DNA of 64,000 nucleotides. Source: Mongoliitalea lutea. Lineage in GTDB: Bacteria; Bacteroidota; Bacteroidia; Cytophagales; Cyclobacteriaceae. Below are positions 18,479-25,961 of the stretch, one piece after another. The notes under the pieces were generated by a model. It was not told the DNA's origin. It made no database searches and was given only the letters and a program-made list of their open reading frames with translations. The position numbers were made by a program, and so were the translations under genes. The stretch spans positions 216,217 to 280,216 of the forward strand of contig NZ_BMYF01000002.1 in the NCBI RefSeq assembly GCF_014652135.1, written 5' to 3'. Within the stretch, counting starts at the first letter, position 1. Each line of letters starts with the position of its first letter.

Positions 18479-19689
18479 ATTCGGGACCTACTTAATGGCA
18501 TGGTCATACATCGTGGTCCTCCCAATCCACGGGAGAGTTCCGACGAAGGAATTTCCAACACTTCAACCCCCATATTTCGTAGCGCTCGATTCGTATGGAT
18601 GTTTCGGTTGTAAGAAATCACTCTTCGAGGTCCGATTGCAAACACATTTGCCCCATCAAACCATTGTTCCCGCATCGCATAATCTGGATTGCCATCTGCC
18701 GTAGAAAGAATTTCCAAGTGAGGAATTTCTCTTTCCAATATAGTCAATAAGGACTCCTTCAGTACCTGACGCTTGATATTGACCTTATCATCCTTGATGT
18801 CTTTTAACGTATATAAGGAAGTTTGTAAAACGGCGTTCATAGCATCTGGATAAGTCAGCACTAAGTTTTCATCCAAGATGGTAAATACGGTATCCAAGTG
18901 CATGTATTGTCTTTTTTGCGGAAGATGAACTTCGTACACACGCTCTACGGTTCCTTCTGCTAATAGGGCTTTGGCGACATGGTAGATGGCTTTTTCGTTG
19001 GTGCGCTCGGAGTTTCCGATGGCAACAGCTTTTTTGGACAATACGATTACATCACCACCTTCTATGCTTGGTGGATTATCATGCCCATTGATAGGATAGA
19101 GCCGGTTCACATGCTCCTTAAACTCTGGATGATTTTCGAAAATGGTACGCAAGAGATCTGCTTCCCGTTGACGGCCTTCTTTGTTCATACTCGAGAAAAT
19201 TATTCCTCCCGGAGTTAAAGCCATAGGGTCCCGCTGAAAATACAAATTGGGACTTGGCGGGATGATAAATGCATAATCCATCAATTCTCCCGTTGGAGCA
19301 TTCGGGATTTTTTTCTTAAGTTCGTGTACTTTGATCCCCGCCGTCAATACAGTTGTACATTCAGCTGTTGATAGCCTATCCAAGATATAGTCACAGAGAT
19401 GAACCTGACCTGTTCGGGACAAAGCAGCTTTCATCAAACTCTCTAAAATTTCTTTATTTGAAAGAACTTGCATTAAGAGTTCCCGCAGTCTGAAAACTGT
19501 AGCCCCTGTAGATTGCTTGATCAGATCAGTGAAGTAATCATGCTCTTTTTGCATAGCCTCCAAATAGGGCACATCTTCAAAAAGCAAAAATTCTTTATTG
19601 TAAGGGGTCAATCGGTCAATTTCTTTACCAGGTCTGTGCATCAAGACAGCCTTCAAAGTACCAAATTCAGAGTTTAATCTAAGATTCAT
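18475..19689 (-). CDS. arcA: Arginine deiminase
   Basis: A 404-residue cytoplasmic enzyme converting arginine to citrulline and ammonia. The ATG at 19689 gives MNLRLNSEFGTLKAVLMHRP, the normal N-terminus; a longer frame upstream is not needed. Family residues are present: the FQRDP block, EGGDVIVL near residue 210, HLDTVFT near 257 and the nucleophilic cysteine in GLGGPRCMTMPLSR (Cys 394). No arcB, arcC or antiporter gene is adjacent, so it is not part of a standard arginine deiminase fermentation operon here. Transcribed alone, convergent with lptD. Confidence 0.9.
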   Translation of the reverse strand: MNLRLNSEFGTLKAVLMHRPGKEIDRLTPYNKEFLLFEDVPYLEAMQKEHDYFTDLIKQSTGATVFRLRELLMQVLSNKEILESLMKAALSRTGQVHLCDYILDRLSTAECTTVLTAGIKVHELKKKIPNAPTGELMDYAFIIPPSPNLYFQRDPMALTPGGIIFSSMNKEGRQREADLLRTIFENHPEFKEHVNRLYPINGHDNPPSIEGGDVIVLSKKAVAIGNSERTNEKAIYHVAKALLAEGTVERVYEVHLPQKRQYMHLDTVFTILDENLVLTYPDAMNAVLQTSLYTLKDIKDDKVNIKRQVLKESLLTILEREIPHLEILSTADGNPDYAMREQWFDGANVFAIGPRRVISYNRNIHTNRALRNMGVEVLEIPSSELSRGLGGPRCMTMPLSRSRI

Positions 19690-19796
19690 AGGTTGCTGTA
19701 AAAGTGAATTCGTTAAAATTACTGTAAAAATTTGATAGTTTGGTTTTGAAAATGACAATTTATGGGAAAATGTTTGTGGAAATTGAAAAAATTAGA

Positions 19797-19908
19797 AAGT
19801 ACTAAGTACCAAGTACTAAGTACTAAGTACCAAGTACAATGTACCAAGAAGCAAGAGGCAAGAATCAAGACAGTCAGTTGAAGGATGAAGGATGAGGGAG
19901 GAAGGGTG
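19797..19908. repeat. 7-bp-period degenerate repeat array
   Basis: Sixteen consecutive words in strict 7-bp register drifting from AAGTACT/AAGTACC through AAGAGGC/AAGAATC to AAGGATG/AAGGGTG. Read on the minus strand, the second half matches the TTCATCC-type arrays near 7745 and 7987, so this is the same family in opposite orientation. Confidence 0.65.
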
Positions 19909-20251
19909 AACAGATGAAATATGCTGACGCGATATAAGGTTGAAAAATGCCTGCGGCGAAATATCGGTGGCGTGTAGATAAGGAAATTATTCTTAAAAAA
20001 ATGCCAAGTAATTTCAGGACGGGACAAGCTCGCAGAAAGCACAGAAATCGCAGAAGGGAGCGTTTAGATGCCAGACTTTCAAAATAAGTAACAGTCTGTC
20101 AATTCAAGTGATAATGGAGAAAAACCATTAAGGTATTAAGGGAATTAAGATTTAAATCTTTATTGTTTTTTTGCGAGGATGGGATGTCCTTAGTTTTGCG
20201 GCTTTGCGCTGTTGGCGTGAACTTTTCTCATAGAGACGAATAAGATATTAG

Positions 20252-20310
20252 CCGAGGGTTTCAACCCTCGGACCAAAGTCCCGCAGATGAACCCTAAGTC
20301 CCATCGGGAC
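20252..20310. repeat. Two REP-like palindromes
   Basis: CCGAGGGTT-tc-AACCCTCGG (20252-20271) and GTCCC-atc-GGGAC (20298-20310), the same design as the 6952-7572 cluster. Confidence 0.6.
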
Positions 20311-20378
20311 GGCCGACATAAATGCCCTAAGCTCATGTCTATCGTGTCTACAACTGATTTAAAAAACATTGATTTACA

Positions 20379-20412
20379 CAAAAAAAATGGAGCGCAACTC
20401 AGCGCTCCATTT
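20379..20412 (-). terminator. Strong rho-independent terminator on the minus strand
   Basis: Perfect 11-bp stem AAATGGAGCGC/GCGCTCCATTT (20385-20395 with 20402-20412), a 6-base loop and, on the minus strand, a run of T after the stem. It lies 560 bp downstream of the lysS stop and could end lysS transcripts or an unannotated small RNA. Confidence 0.7.
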
Positions 20413-20565
20413 ATATTCAATTTCGGCATAGGCTTTTCAGGACCTTTAACCGAGCTATAGATCCATTTTCTCCTTAACCGGCTAAAAAAAATCCATAGCT
20501 AGAATTTCGGCTAATTATATGGTTTTCAGCCCTTCCCTTCATTCCACATTCCACATTTCTGTGTT

Positions 20566-20635
20566 GTTCACTGCTCACTGTTAACTGTTCACTCTTCACT
20601 GCTCACTGTCAACTGCTCACTGCCCACTGCTCATT
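20566..20635. repeat. 7-bp-period degenerate repeat array
   Basis: Ten consecutive heptamers with consensus GYTCACT (variants GTTAACT, CTTCACT, GTCAACT, GCCCACT) in perfect register. Related drifting words recur at about 20815-20850 and 20885-20975. Confidence 0.65.
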
Positions 20636-20645
20636 TCCCTACCAA

Positions 20646-20745
20646 TGCCGGGGCTTAAAAGCCACGGCAATTGATTAGTGTGTCTCTTTATAAATGGTCT
20701 GAATTTCAGTTGATAACATTCAAATTACTAGTGGGTTAAAACCCA
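20646..20745. repeat. GGNTTAAAANCC modules
   Basis: A copy of GCCGGGGCTTAAAAGCC with CGGC flank at 20646-20667 followed by ATTGATTAGTGTG, and a GTGGGTTAAAACCCAC palindrome at about 20730-20745. They match the modules at 7617-7906. Confidence 0.6.
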
Positions 20746-20971
20746 CCGATGTGCGTTATTACTAACTGTCCACTAACAACTTATCACCTAATCACTAATC
20801 ACTTAAATACACTATTCACTACCCACTGTTCACTGTCAATGGTTCACCCCTCGCTGGTTCCTAGAATCCCCTCATTCTAAATTCTGCCACTGCTCACTGT
20901 CAACTGCTCACTGTTTACTAGCCACTGGCTTCGGCTCCGCTCAGCCACCGTGGCAGCTCACTGTCAACTGC

Positions 20972-22690
20972 TCACTGCAACCAGCTTTCCACTTCTTCCT
21001 TCGTAGGATTAGCGACGTCTAGTTTAAGTTTTTTTCTGCGACCGCAAACGTCGTTGAAGAGTTTGTTAGGATCGTATTCTTTCAATTGCTCGATGGTGTG
21101 GATATTCATGTCACGGATAACAGGAACCAAGCCCGCAGGAATACCCAAGGCCATGAAGTCCTCATCAGAAGCAATTTTCACTTTCTTCTCTGGACGCATC
21201 TGAGGGAAGAACAATACCTCTTGAATGGTCGAGTTATTAGTCAATAACATAGTCAATCGGTCAATACCAATTCCCAAACCAGCAGTTGGTGGCATGCCGT
21301 ATTCCAAGGCTCTTAAGAAATCATCGTCCATAGCCATGGCTTCATCATCCCCTCTGGCAGCCAATTTCAATTGGTCTTCAAAGCGCTCTCGTTGATCAAT
21401 CGGATCGTTCAACTCAGAATAAGCATTGGCAATTTCTTTCCCGTTCACAAATAGCTCAAAACGCTCTACCAAGCCCTCTTTGTTTCTGTGTTTTTTGGCC
21501 AAAGGCGTCATTTCGATTGGATAATCGGTGATGTAGGTAGGCTGTACCAAATTGGCTTCTACTTTTTCTCCGAAGATCTCATCGATCAACTTGCCTTTGC
21601 CCATGCTGTTATCCACTTCGATGCCCATATCCGCACAAACTTGGCGAAGACCTGCTTCGTCCATTTCGCTCACATCCACCCCAGCATATTCCTTGATGGA
21701 GTCAAACATGGTCAGTCTTCTGTAAGGGCCTGCAAAGTCAATTTGCTTATCACCCACCGTAACTACCGTCTTTCCATGGATGGATTCAGTCACTTGTTCC
21801 AATAAGTTCTCCACCATCTCCATCATCCACACGTAGTCTTTGTAGGCCACATAGATTTCCATTGAAGTAAATTCCGGATTGTGGGTACGGTCCATGCCTT
21901 CATTACGGAACATTTTTCCAAATTCATACACTCCGTCAAATCCACCCACGATTAGCCTCTTTAGATATAATTCGTTGGCAATTCTCAAGTATAGAGGCAT
22001 ATCCAAGGTGTTGTGGTGTGTATTGAACGGTCTAGCCGCAGCACCACCATGTACTTGCTGAAGGATAGGAGTCTCCACTTCCAACCAACCACGATCATCA
22101 AAGAATTTACGCATGTTGGTGATGATTCTTGAGCGGGTCAGGAACACATTTTTGACTTCGGGATTAACCACTAAGTCCACATAACGCTGTCTGTAACGCA
22201 ACTCAGGATCGGTAAATCCATCATACACGTTGCCATCGTCATCACGCTTTACCACAGGAAGTGGTTTTACAGCCTTAGAAAGTACTGTCAACTCCGTGAC
22301 ATGGAGCGAGATCTCACCTGTTTGCGTTGTGAAAATATAGCCTTTGACTCCGATGAAGTCTCCGATTCCCAGGAGCTTTTTGAAAACAGTATTGTAGAAG
22401 GTCTTGTCTTCTCCTGGGCAGATATCATCTCTGCGGATGTATATCTGAAGTCTTCCGGTAGCATCCTGAATTTCTGCAAAAGAGGCAGAACCCATGATTC
22501 GGCGGCTCATCAGGCGACCTGCGATGGAGATATTTTTATAATCGTTTTTTCTGCGTTCGTAATTTTGATGGATATCCTGTGCAGATACGTTGATGGGGAA
22601 AGACTCCGCTGGGTAGGGATTGATCCCTAGTTTCATCAACTCTTCTCTGTCTTTTCTACGTTCTAATTCCTGTTCGCTCAGTAATTGCAT
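20972..22690 (-). CDS. lysS: Lysyl-tRNA synthetase, class II
   Basis: A 572-residue class II synthetase charging tRNA-Lys. The N-terminal OB-fold anticodon domain (about 60-150: ISIAGRLMSRRIMGSASFAE) precedes the catalytic core with motif 2 FRNEGMDRTHNPEFTSMEIY and motif 3 GLGIGIDRLTMLL. It exceeds the usual 490-510 residues because of a C-terminal extension of about 65 residues (IRDMNIHTIEQLKEYDPNKL) that Bacteroidota LysRS proteins often have. Transcribed alone; its 3' flank is the degenerate 7-bp repeat, whose words run up to the stop codon. Confidence 0.95.
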   Translation of the reverse strand: MQLLSEQELERRKDREELMKLGINPYPAESFPINVSAQDIHQNYERRKNDYKNISIAGRLMSRRIMGSASFAEIQDATGRLQIYIRRDDICPGEDKTFYNTVFKKLLGIGDFIGVKGYIFTTQTGEISLHVTELTVLSKAVKPLPVVKRDDDGNVYDGFTDPELRYRQRYVDLVVNPEVKNVFLTRSRIITNMRKFFDDRGWLEVETPILQQVHGGAAARPFNTHHNTLDMPLYLRIANELYLKRLIVGGFDGVYEFGKMFRNEGMDRTHNPEFTSMEIYVAYKDYVWMMEMVENLLEQVTESIHGKTVVTVGDKQIDFAGPYRRLTMFDSIKEYAGVDVSEMDEAGLRQVCADMGIEVDNSMGKGKLIDEIFGEKVEANLVQPTYITDYPIEMTPLAKKHRNKEGLVERFELFVNGKEIANAYSELNDPIDQRERFEDQLKLAARGDDEAMAMDDDFLRALEYGMPPTAGLGIGIDRLTMLLTNNSTIQEVLFFPQMRPEKKVKIASDEDFMALGIPAGLVPVIRDMNIHTIEQLKEYDPNKLFNDVCGRRKKLKLDVANPTKEEVESWLQ

Positions 22691-22703
22691 TTTCTGATTA
22701 ATT

Positions 22704-22725
22704 AAGAAAAGGTCTCCCGACCTTT
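22704..22725 (-). terminator. Short hairpin terminator after proline dehydrogenase
   Basis: On the minus strand, AAAGGTC-ggga-GACCTTT (22725-22708) followed by TTCTT, starting about 30 bases after the proline dehydrogenase stop. Stem 7 bp, moderately strong. Confidence 0.5.
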
Positions 22726-22753
22726 AGGAAATGATATATATTAAAGTATGAAT

Positions 22754-23941
22754 TTACGCTTTTGCCGCTTTTCTGCGGTTGATTTCTCTACGGACCAAAT
22801 CAAATTCCCTGCTGGACTGACCTGCTACCGAGGTGTTTTCTTCAGCCCTTCTGGAGAGGTAAGGCATAACCTTTTCTACCGGTCCATAAGGCACATATTT
22901 CACTACATTGTACCCTGATTTGGCCAAATTGTAAGAAATATTGTCACTCATGCCGTACAACTGTGCAAAGTATAGACGATCATCTTGTGGATCGTATCCA
23001 TGCGCTGCAATCAACTCTGCCAATAAGTGATTACTTTGTTCATTGTGTGAACCTGAAACCAATCCCATGTTAGAAAGGTTCTCCACGCAGAATGTTAATG
23101 CAGCATTGTAATCTCTATCCGATGCTTCCTTGGTAGGTTGAATAGGACTTTGATAACCTTTCGCAGCTGCTCTATCCCGCTCTTTTTCCATATAAGCCCC
23201 GCGAACCAATTTGGCCCCTAACCAATAACCTGCCTCACTTGCGGCTGCATGCGCTTTCTTCAATCGCTCCAACATGTCGTGGCGGTACATTTGATAGGTA
23301 TTGTACACAATGCATTTTTCCCGATTGTACTTGCTCATAGCTTCATAGGCCATTGCGTCAATGACATCCTGAAACCAAGATTCTTCTGCATCAATCAGGA
23401 TTTTGGTATCTGCTTCAAAGGCTGCTTTGCATAGGTCATCCACACGTTTTTTCATGCGGTCGAATGCCTCTTGTTCAGCAGGGGTTAAGGCTTTTTTCTC
23501 CTGAACCTTGGTCATGATGGCAAAGTCACCCAATCCTGTAACCTTAAATACAGCAAATGGGATATTTTCATCACCCGCGGATCGTTCTACCGTGCGGAGA
23601 ATTTCATTTTTGGTAGCTTCGAAACTAGCCTCATCACCTTTTCCTTCCACTGAATAGTCAAGGATTGTTTTAATCCCATAATCAGCCAGTTTAATTACTG
23701 AGGATTCACAATCTTGGATGGACTCTCCACCGCAGAAATGCCCGAACATGGTAGCTTTCATGATTCCCTTGATAGGTAAACCAAGCGCAAAAGACCAATT
23801 AGCAAGTTTTGTACCCACATTGACAGCCAAATTATTGTTGACCGTCGCAAAAATCAGATACATTTTTTTTAATTCAGCATCTGATTTGGACGCAAACGCT
23901 ACTTCTAAGTTCTCAAAAGAAATTTTGGGTTTGACTGGCAT
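22754..23941 (-). CDS. Proline dehydrogenase
   Basis: A 395-residue FAD enzyme oxidising proline to pyrroline-5-carboxylate and passing electrons to the respiratory quinone pool. It is the monofunctional PRODH form, without the P5C dehydrogenase domain of PutA. Visible signatures are the barrel strands ILIDAEESWFQD and GAKLVRGAYMEKERDRA, and the substrate-binding tail YVPYGPVEKVMPYLSRRAEE with the paired arginines that hold the proline carboxylate. Complete in length. Divergent from the aroG-type gene, with a TATATTTG box 20 bases upstream of the start. Confidence 0.9.
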   Translation of the reverse strand: MPVKPKISFENLEVAFASKSDAELKKMYLIFATVNNNLAVNVGTKLANWSFALGLPIKGIMKATMFGHFCGGESIQDCESSVIKLADYGIKTILDYSVEGKGDEASFEATKNEILRTVERSAGDENIPFAVFKVTGLGDFAIMTKVQEKKALTPAEQEAFDRMKKRVDDLCKAAFEADTKILIDAEESWFQDVIDAMAYEAMSKYNREKCIVYNTYQMYRHDMLERLKKAHAAASEAGYWLGAKLVRGAYMEKERDRAAAKGYQSPIQPTKEASDRDYNAALTFCVENLSNMGLVSGSHNEQSNHLLAELIAAHGYDPQDDRLYFAQLYGMSDNISYNLAKSGYNVVKYVPYGPVEKVMPYLSRRAEENTSVAGQSSREFDLVRREINRRKAAKA

Positions 23942-23960
23942 AAAGCTTCAAATTATGGCG

Positions 23961-23968
23961 CAAATATA
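23961..23968 (-). promoter_or_regulatory. Candidate -7 box of the proline dehydrogenase gene
   Basis: On the minus strand TATATTTG matches TAnnTTTG, about 20 bases before the ATG. No good TTG is found 19-21 bases upstream. Confidence 0.4.
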
Positions 23969-24048
23969 TCAAAAAACTATGTGGACTTGTTAATTGTTTG
24001 GTAAAGAACTGTAAGAAATATGCTGTGGGAACAAAACCCAATTTAAGC

Positions 24049-24056
24049 TAGTTTTG
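24049..24056 (+). promoter_or_regulatory. Candidate -7 box of the DAHP synthase/chorismate mutase gene
   Basis: TAGTTTTG matches TAnnTTTG and lies 20 bases before the GTG start. The -33 element is not evident. Confidence 0.35.
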
Positions 24057-24076
24057 TATCCAAATTAACATAAGCT

Positions 24077-25150
24077 GTGGATACAATACATTTGAATGAA
24101 TGGGGCTTTGTAAGCAATAAACCTTTTGTAATTGCCGGACCTTGCAGTGTGGAAACACCGCAGCAGTTGGATGCCACGGTGGGACAATTGGTGGAGAAAG
24201 GGATACAGGTTATTCGTGGAGGAGTTTGGAAACCAAGAACCAGGCCCAATTCATTTGAAGGGGTGGGAGAGATAGCCCTTCCATGGATCAAGGATGTCAA
24301 GCAAAAGTATGGCGTGAAGTTTGCTACCGAAGTAGCAACTCCTTACCATGTCGAGAAAGCCCTGAAATTTGGAATGGATATTTTATGGGTGGGCGCACGA
24401 TCCACTGTCAATCCTTTTACCGTTCAGGAAATTGCCAATGCTTTAAAAGGAGTGGATATCCCTGTGTTGGTTAAAAATCCGGTAAATCCTGACGTGGCAC
24501 TTTGGATAGGCGCCTTAGAGCGGCTCAATCAAGCAGGTATCAAAAAGCTTGGGGCAATCCATCGAGGTTTTTCCAATTTCAATGATCATACGTATCGAAA
24601 TAGTCCATTATGGCAGATACCCCTAGAACTGAAAACACGCTATCCTTATCTACCCTTGATCAATGACCCAAGCCATATTTGTGGCAAAAGGGATTTGATT
24701 CAGATGATTGCCCAAATGGCCTTGGATTTGGATATGGAAGGATTGATTATAGAATCTCATATCCGACCTGATGAAGCTTGGTCAGATGCCGCTCAACAAG
24801 TGACTCCCGATGCATTGAATGTACTTTTATCCCAACTGCATGTACCCAGTCCATCAGCGGAAAATCCGATTTTTAAGAGTAAACTCGAACTTATCCGAGA
24901 ACAAATTGATGAGGTCGACAGGGCTTTGCTCGCAACCTTAAGCCAACGGATGAAGCTAGTCGAGCAGGCAGGAATCTTCAAAAAGGAAAATGATGTAGCC
25001 TTGTTTCAAATTGACCGCTGGAAAAAAGTATTCCAATCCCGCCCAGAGTGGGCCGTTCAGATGGACCTAAATCCTGATTTTATAAAAGAATTGTTCCGAA
25101 TCATCCACGTAGAATCAATCCGAGAACAATCGAAGCATATGGGAGAGTGA
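24077..25150 (+). CDS. Bifunctional 3-deoxy-7-phosphoheptulonate synthase / chorismate mutase
   Basis: A 357-residue cytoplasmic fusion of the first shikimate-pathway enzyme and chorismate mutase. Residues about 15-260 are a KDO8PS-like (type I-beta) DAHP synthase barrel: FVIAGPCSVETPQQL, GGVWKPRTRPNSFEG, LGAIHRGFSNFND, DPSHICGKRDL and GLIIESHIRPDEA. Residues about 275-350 are an AroQ-type mutase helix bundle (LELIREQIDEVDRALLATLS). The fusion is common in Bacteroidota and allows feedback control by prephenate. An in-frame stop at 24071-24073 and no in-frame ATG make the GTG at 24077 the likely start. Transcribed alone; its stop codon abuts a 7-bp repeat array. Confidence 0.9.
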   Translation: MDTIHLNEWGFVSNKPFVIAGPCSVETPQQLDATVGQLVEKGIQVIRGGVWKPRTRPNSFEGVGEIALPWIKDVKQKYGVKFATEVATPYHVEKALKFGMDILWVGARSTVNPFTVQEIANALKGVDIPVLVKNPVNPDVALWIGALERLNQAGIKKLGAIHRGFSNFNDHTYRNSPLWQIPLELKTRYPYLPLINDPSHICGKRDLIQMIAQMALDLDMEGLIIESHIRPDEAWSDAAQQVTPDALNVLLSQLHVPSPSAENPIFKSKLELIREQIDEVDRALLATLSQRMKLVEQAGIFKKENDVALFQIDRWKKVFQSRPEWAVQMDLNPDFIKELFRIIHVESIREQSKHMGE

Positions 25151-25246
25151 GAAGCGAGAAATGAGAAGCGAGAAGCGAGAGGCGAGACAAGAATCAAGAA
25201 TCAAGACGGAAGACACTGTACCAAGTACAAAGTACTAAGTACCAAG
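25149..25246. repeat. 7-bp-period degenerate repeat array starting at a stop codon
   Basis: Fourteen consecutive heptamers in strict register drifting from GAGAAGC through GAATCAA to TACCAAG/TACTAAG. It starts at the TGA of the preceding gene. Words such as AAGTACC and AATCAAG are shared with the 19797 array. Confidence 0.65.
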
Positions 25247-25961
25247 TAGGGACTCTGGTAGTAGAAGCGAGAGACGATAGTCGAGAAGAGAAGCTCGCAG
25301 AATGCACAGAATTCGCAGAAAAATTCGCATAGAAAAAACTGGTTTCCAACGGGAGAATTTAAGATTCAGCTAGTTAATTCCATTAATTGACTCGGGTTTT
25401 AACCCGTAACCTGGATTGATGTTTAGGGTTGAAATCCAGGTTAATTTTTAAAGAATACACCCATCAATAGCCGTGGATTTTAATCCCCGGCGTTTGAGGA
25501 GAAACGAGAGTTTAGAAATAAGAACCAAAAGCTCGCAGAATGCACAGAATTCGCAGAAAAATTCGCATAGAAAAAACTGGTTTCCAACGGGAGAATTTAA
25601 GATTCAGCTAGTTAATTCCATTAATTGACTCGGGTTTTAACCCGTAACCTAGATTGATGTTTAGGGTTGAAATCCAGGTTAATTTTTAAAGAATACACCC
25701 ATCAATAGCCGTGGATTTTAATCCCCGGCGTTTGAGGAGAAACGAGAGTTTAGAAATAAGAACCAAAAGCTCGCAGAAAACGAATAAGAATCATTTTAGA
25801 TTTTAGAAGGTAGATTTTAGATTTAGAATAGGACTAAGAATCATGACAATTTTCGTTTCTAAAAAGTTGCCAAAATCTCTAGCAATCCTTAAAATCCGTA
25901 TTCCAAATTTTCCGCAGATTCAGCGCTTCCGGCGTTCTTAAAGATTTGATGGGTGAAGAGT
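25247..25961. other. Gene-free region containing a 238-bp tandem duplication
   Basis: No coding frame is seen between the 7-bp array and the glycosyltransferase stop. Most of it is the 238-bp tandem repeat at 25291-25778; the remainder is AT-rich, with loosely repeated TAGATTTTAGA words at about 25797-25830. Confidence 0.75.
25291..25778. repeat. 238-bp direct tandem duplication (two copies plus 12 bases)
   Basis: Copy 1 is 25291-25528, copy 2 is 25529-25766, and a third copy begins (AAGCTCGCAGAA, 25767-25778). By eye the copies differ at one base only (G at 25413, A at 25651). Each unit contains a 9-bp-period head (GCTCGCAGA-type words) and three palindromic modules: GGGTTTTAACCC, GGGTTGAAATCC and GTGGATTTTAATCCCC. 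The near identity shows a recent event. Confidence 0.92.

Larger units (their letters stand above)
19690..20971. other. 1.28-kb gene-free, repeat-rich region
   Basis: Between arcA and lysS (both minus) I see no coding frame. It contains a 7-bp-period array (19797-19908), a 9-bp-period piece (about 20031-20057), palindromes at 20252-20271 and 20298-20310, a strong minus-strand terminator (20379-20412), another 7-bp array (20566-20635), GGNTTAAAANCC modules (20646-20667, about 20730-20745) and further drifting 7-bp words up to the lysS stop codon. Confidence 0.8.

Noticed and set aside
25291..25778. CRISPR array
   Set aside because: Only two copies of a 238-bp unit without unique spacers, and no cas genes; it is a plain tandem duplication.
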